Assembly: GCA_965229335.1 (NCBI GenBank)
Contig: OZ245874.1
Location: forward strand, 1,364,001-1,428,000
Direction of reading: 5' to 3'
From: JAFKFH01 sp017307375
GTDB taxonomy: Bacteria > Pseudomonadota > Alphaproteobacteria > Ferrovibrionales > Ferrovibrionaceae
Length of the DNA: 64,000 bases
Below the pieces are notes generated by a model. The model searched no databases. It worked only from the letters and a program-made list of their open reading frames with translations, and was not told the origin of the DNA. Made by a program: the position numbers and the translations under genes. Of the stretch, positions 60,800-64,000 are shown piece by piece; position 1 is the stretch's first letter, and each line of letters starts with the position of its first letter.

Positions 60800-61761
60800 C
60801 CGCGGCCGCACCTGCCGCTTTCGCCGCCTTCACCGCCGTCCGGCTCGGCCCGGACGAGCGGGCGCGCTATGCGGGCCTTACCTATCCGCGATATCACCGA
60901 TACTTGGCGATGCCGGAGGCGCAAGGTGCCTTCGCCTATGGCGTCGATATCCTCGGCGCGCCGGCCGCGATGGCGCTCGGCGTGATCGTCGGCCGATATG
61001 CCGAGATTCTGTCGGTCGTCGTGACCGATCTCTGGCAGGGCCAGGGCCTCGGGCGCACGGTGGCAGAGGCGCTGCTGGCCGAATTTGCCCGTCGGGGCGC
61101 ACTCGGCGCCGTGGTCGCCTGGGTCGACGACGGCGACAACCCGGCCTGGACGGCCTTGGCCGCCCGCCTCGGCTTCGCGGAATGGCGACAACCCCAGCAT
61201 GTCTGCGTCCTCGACATCGCGTTGTCGCTGCAGGTGCCCTGGCTCAGCCTGAACCGGCTCGGCACCGATTTCCGGATGATCTCCTACGCCGATCTGCCGG
61301 AGGGGGCCTACGACACTCTGCCGGCGGCAGGCGGCCCTGACGACTGGATCCCGCGGGACCTGCGGCCGCCGCGGGTGCTGCCCGAGCGGCAGCAGGCCCT
61401 GAGCCTGGCGCTGCTGCGCGGCGATCGGCTGGTGGCCTGGGTGCTGGCCGAGCGGCAATCCCCGGATACGACGCTGTCGCCGGTCTCCTATGCCGACCCC
61501 GCCCTGCGGGCGCTGGCGCCGATCATTCCGCTCTATCACGAGTACGTCCGACGTTCGGGCGCGGCGGGGGCGCGGTTCGTGCGCTTTACCGTGCCACCGA
61601 CGCATGATGGCATGGCCCAGCTCTTCCTGCGCCGGATCGCATCGCAGCGTGCCTGCGTCCACCGGGGCGCGCTGCGATCGCATTACCGGCCGCTGACCGA
61701 TCCACCCGTCATTCCCGATTCCGGCGACCGGCCCCGGCCGTCGCCGGCGCCTGCCGCGTGA
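60781..61761 (+). CDS. GNAT-like protein, possibly two acetyltransferase domains
   Basis: 326 aa. Residues about 50-145 are a recognisable GNAT domain: AEILSVVVTDLWQGQGLGRTVAEALLAEF with the acyl-CoA loop Q-G-Q-G-L-G-R (about 86-92), then DNPAWTALAARLGFAEW. Residues 165-300 look like a second, degenerate GNAT half (RLVAWVLAERQ, SYADPALRALAPIIPLYHEYVRRSGA, MAQLFLRRIASQRA). It overlaps the oxygenase gene and lies 6 bases before the radical-SAM methyltransferase gene. It may acylate the peptide or give self-protection; that is inferred from location. Confidence 0.72.
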   Translation: MAGLLVTAAAPAAFAAFTAVRLGPDERARYAGLTYPRYHRYLAMPEAQGAFAYGVDILGAPAAMALGVIVGRYAEILSVVVTDLWQGQGLGRTVAEALLAEFARRGALGAVVAWVDDGDNPAWTALAARLGFAEWRQPQHVCVLDIALSLQVPWLSLNRLGTDFRMISYADLPEGAYDTLPAAGGPDDWIPRDLRPPRVLPERQQALSLALLRGDRLVAWVLAERQSPDTTLSPVSYADPALRALAPIIPLYHEYVRRSGAAGARFVRFTVPPTHDGMAQLFLRRIASQRACVHRGALRSHYRPLTDPPVIPDSGDRPRPSPAPAA

Positions 61762-61767
61762 GGAACC

Positions 61768-63732
61768 ATGGACCGTCTGGACGTCTGCCTCGTCAACATG
61801 CCCCAGTCGCCAGTCGAGCGCCCGTCGATCGCGCTGGGTCTGCTCAAGGCGGCGCTGCTGCCGCGCGGCATCACGGTCAGGGCCGTGCATTCGAATCTGC
61901 GCTGGGCCGAGGAGATCGGCCTCGACGAGCATCAGTGGCTCGAGCGCAGCCGGTCGGAAGACCTGCTGACCGACTGGCTGTTCGCCCCTCATGCCTTTCC
62001 CGACGCCGCCTCCGACGACGAAGCCTTCATCGCCGGTTTCACCGAACGCAACGTGCGCTTCCGCCGTGCGGGCGTGCAATGGGCCCGCAGCCTGCTGTTC
62101 TATCGCCGGCTGCAGGCCAGCTGGTTTCTCGATGCCGAGGTCGAGCGCATTCTGGCGCTTAAGCCGCGCATCGTCGGCTGCACCTCGATGTTCAACCAGC
62201 ATGTCGCCTCGCTGGCGCTGTTGCGCCGTCTCAAGGCAGCCGACCCGTCGATCATCACCCTGATCGGCGGCGCCAATTGCGAGGGCGAGATGGGCGTGAC
62301 CACCCATCGCAATTTTCCCTGGGTCGACGCGGTCGTCTCCGGCGAAGCCGACCTGCTGGTCGTGCCGCTGATCGAGGCGCTGCTCGGAGGCGGGCTCGAC
62401 GCCCCGGCGGAAGCCTGGCCCGAAGGCGTCTTCGCCCCGGTGCATCGCGTGGCCGGCTATCCGCGGCGCGATGCCGGCGACGGGCGGCCGCGGGCGACGG
62501 TCGAAGACATGCGCCAGGTACCGATGCCCGAATACGACGACTATTTCGCGGAACTGGCGACAATTCCATGGGCCGAGCGCGTGCGTCCGTCGATTCCGCT
62601 GGAAAGCTCGCGCGGCTGCTGGTGGGGCCAGCGCAGCCATTGCACGTTCTGCGGCCTGAACGGCGGCGGCATGAACTTCCGCACCAAGCCAGCCGATCAG
62701 GCGCGCGCGGAGATGGATGCCGCCGTGGCCCGCTGGGGCATCGACCGCATCGAGATGGTCGACAACATCCTCGACATGACCTATTTCCGCAGCCTCATTC
62801 CCGAGCTGGGTGCGGCCGCCCCGCCGCTGAAGATCTTCTACGAGACCAAGTCGAACCTGAAGCGCGAGCAGATCGCGGCGCTGGCCAAGGCCGGGGTGCG
62901 CTGGATCCAGCCGGGCATCGAATCGCTCAACAGCGGGACGCTGAAGCTGATGGGCAAGGGGGTGACGGCTGCCCAGAACGTGATGCTGCTGAAATGGTGC
63001 CGCCAATACGGCATCCATGCGATGTGGACCGTCATTGCCGGCTTCCCCGGCGAGGACGATGCCTGGTACGCGGCGATGGCCGAACTGGTCCCCTATCTGA
63101 CCCATCTCGAAGGCGGCGGCATCGCAAGGCTGCGCTACGATCGCTTCAGCCCGCACCAGACGCAGTCCGAGCGTTTCGGCCTCAAGCTGACGCCGGCGCC
63201 GCTCTATGCCCATGTCTATCCGCTGCCGCCCGACCAGCTCGCCGGTCTCGCCTATTTCTTCGAGAACGAGGGCGAGGATTCGGCCGACCGGTCGCTGTTC
63301 TCGGGCGAGATGCCCGGGCGGCCGGGCGTCAACGAACTATCGCGGCGGCTGTCGGACTGGCATCGCCTGGGCCGCGGCGCCCGGCTCGATCTGATCCGCG
63401 GCGAGATCGGCGGCGAGGTGGTTGACGCAAGGCTGGTGCCGACCGCCGGCCGTCATGTCCTCGATGCGATCGAGCTGACAGTGCTCGATGCCTGCGCCGA
63501 AGGCCCGCCGCGGGCGCAGCTCGCAGCCCTGACCCCCGATCTCGGGGACATGGCGCGCGCCGGTGCGCTGGAACGGCTGCTGACGCTCGGTCTGGTCGTC
63601 GAACTCGACGGCCGCCTGGTCGGGCTGGTGCTGGAGGATCCCGCGCCGATGCCGACGGCCGAGGACAATCCGCTCGGCCGGGTCTGGGCCGGCCCGGGTG
63701 CGGCACGGCCCGAGGCGGAAGCCGCCGAATAG
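61768..63732 (+). CDS. RiPP maturation radical SAM C-methyltransferase (B12-binding type)
   Basis: 654 aa. An N-terminal cobalamin-binding-like Rossmann domain (VCLVNMPQSPVERPSIALGLLKAALL, IVGCTSMFNQH, TLIGGANCEGEMG, VDAVVSGEAD) precedes a radical-SAM barrel. Its cluster motif is Cys284-x7-Cys292-x2-Cys295 (RGCWWGQRSHCTFCGLNG), characteristic of ribosomal peptide maturation radical SAM protein 1. EMVDNILDM, WIQPGIESLN and WTVIAGFPGEDD follow. Relatives such as PoyB and PoyC methylate unactivated carbons, for example of Val. The core is Val-rich, which fits. Cobalamin-binding residues were not individually verified. Confidence 0.93.
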   Translation: MDRLDVCLVNMPQSPVERPSIALGLLKAALLPRGITVRAVHSNLRWAEEIGLDEHQWLERSRSEDLLTDWLFAPHAFPDAASDDEAFIAGFTERNVRFRRAGVQWARSLLFYRRLQASWFLDAEVERILALKPRIVGCTSMFNQHVASLALLRRLKAADPSIITLIGGANCEGEMGVTTHRNFPWVDAVVSGEADLLVVPLIEALLGGGLDAPAEAWPEGVFAPVHRVAGYPRRDAGDGRPRATVEDMRQVPMPEYDDYFAELATIPWAERVRPSIPLESSRGCWWGQRSHCTFCGLNGGGMNFRTKPADQARAEMDAAVARWGIDRIEMVDNILDMTYFRSLIPELGAAAPPLKIFYETKSNLKREQIAALAKAGVRWIQPGIESLNSGTLKLMGKGVTAAQNVMLLKWCRQYGIHAMWTVIAGFPGEDDAWYAAMAELVPYLTHLEGGGIARLRYDRFSPHQTQSERFGLKLTPAPLYAHVYPLPPDQLAGLAYFFENEGEDSADRSLFSGEMPGRPGVNELSRRLSDWHRLGRGARLDLIRGEIGGEVVDARLVPTAGRHVLDAIELTVLDACAEGPPRAQLAALTPDLGDMARAGALERLLTLGLVVELDGRLVGLVLEDPAPMPTAEDNPLGRVWAGPGAARPEAEAAE

Positions 63733-63744
63733 GACCATCGGGAC

Positions 63745-64000
63745 ATGTTCTTCGATCCCGCCGACTATCCGTGGACCGCGGCGCTGGCGCGGGCCTATGC
63801 GGCGGTGCGCGCCGAGTTCGAGGCGCTGCGGCCCGATGATTTCCTGCCCTGGCACGAGCCGATCTACACCGGCGAATGGCGGGTTTTTGGCCTGTACGGC
63901 TTCGGCCACCGCATGGACGAGAACTGCGCGCGCTGCCCGCGGTCGGCCGCAGCGGTCGAGGCGGTGCCGGGCCTGACCACCGCGGGCTTCAGCGTGATGG
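63745..64000 (+). CDS. Aspartyl/asparaginyl beta-hydroxylase family protein (5' part)
   Basis: Open from ATG 63745, 12 bases after the radical-SAM gene, to the window edge (85 codons). FLPWHEPIYTGEWRVFGLYGFGHRMDENCARCPRSAAAVEAVPGLTTAGFSVM reproduces the start of the Asp/Asn beta-hydroxylase domain, with its W-x-x-F-x-L-Y-x-x-G, C-x-x-C-P and A-x-F-S signatures. The iron-binding histidines lie beyond the edge. A 2-oxoglutarate-dependent hydroxylase here would add beta-hydroxyl groups to core residues. Confidence 0.82.
   Translation, partial: MFFDPADYPWTAALARAYAAVRAEFEALRPDDFLPWHEPIYTGEWRVFGLYGFGHRMDENCARCPRSAAAVEAVPGLTTAGFSVM

Overview
The window is high-GC DNA (I estimate by eye two-thirds or more G+C) with tightly packed, often overlapping genes. 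DUF2794, DUF1289, Coq7, CobU and XRE-cupin regulators next to polyamine-type ABC operons point to an alphaproteobacterium, possibly Rhodospirillales-like. This is inference from gene content; no rRNA or other phylogenetic marker is present.

Region 1 (1-7.7 kb): three exported proteins (207, 1703, 3778) share the same C-terminal, Trp/Tyr-rich two-repeat domain. It is attached to an intradiol-dioxygenase fold, to nothing, or to a beta-propeller array. An AraC regulator lies between them. Region 2 (7.9-22.7 kb): mostly housekeeping. It holds a membrane protein with a degenerate cyclase-like domain, a methyltransferase, glyoxalase II, a cupin, an EamA exporter, HtpG, a GldG/DUF4340-type ABC system, CobU, and an XRE-cupin/GNAT pair.

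Region 3 (23.1-28.5 kb): a complete five-gene dipeptide/oligopeptide ABC importer. Region 4 (28.6-36.7 kb): DUF2794, two tiny Lys/Ala-rich exported proteins, a lysine 2,3-aminomutase/EpmB-like enzyme, an iron-type binding protein, Coq7, DsbB, a DedA-like protein, a large secreted protein and tRNA-Leu(CAA). Region 5 (36.8-46.9 kb): an amine/polyamine-type uptake and oxidation regulon made of PotABCD-like genes, an FAD amine oxidase, a GlcD-like dehydrogenase, an XRE-cupin regulator, and a divergent ALDH plus DapA-family lyase. Candidate operators are visible.

Region 6 (46.9-64 kb, running off the right edge) is the most interesting part: an apparently complete RiPP biosynthetic locus of proteusin-like logic. 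Leftward runs an export operon: TolC, HlyD, a C39-peptidase ABC transporter, a second ABC transporter of the NHLM type, and a SAM methyltransferase. Rightward run two tandem radical-SAM proteins resembling PoyD-type peptide epimerases, a 116-aa precursor with a Nif11-like leader ending in Gly-Gly, a 2-oxoglutarate oxygenase-like protein, a tandem-GNAT-like protein, a B12-type RiPP radical-SAM C-methyltransferase, and the start of an aspartyl/asparaginyl hydroxylase. The core peptide contains a striking ten-residue repeat. The two arms diverge from an AT-rich region carrying a 20-bp inverted repeat. The inferred scheme is that epimerases, C-methyltransferase, oxygenases and methyltransferase act on the Val/Ala/Thr-rich core, the C39 domain cuts after Gly-Gly, and the NHLM/TolC machine exports the product.
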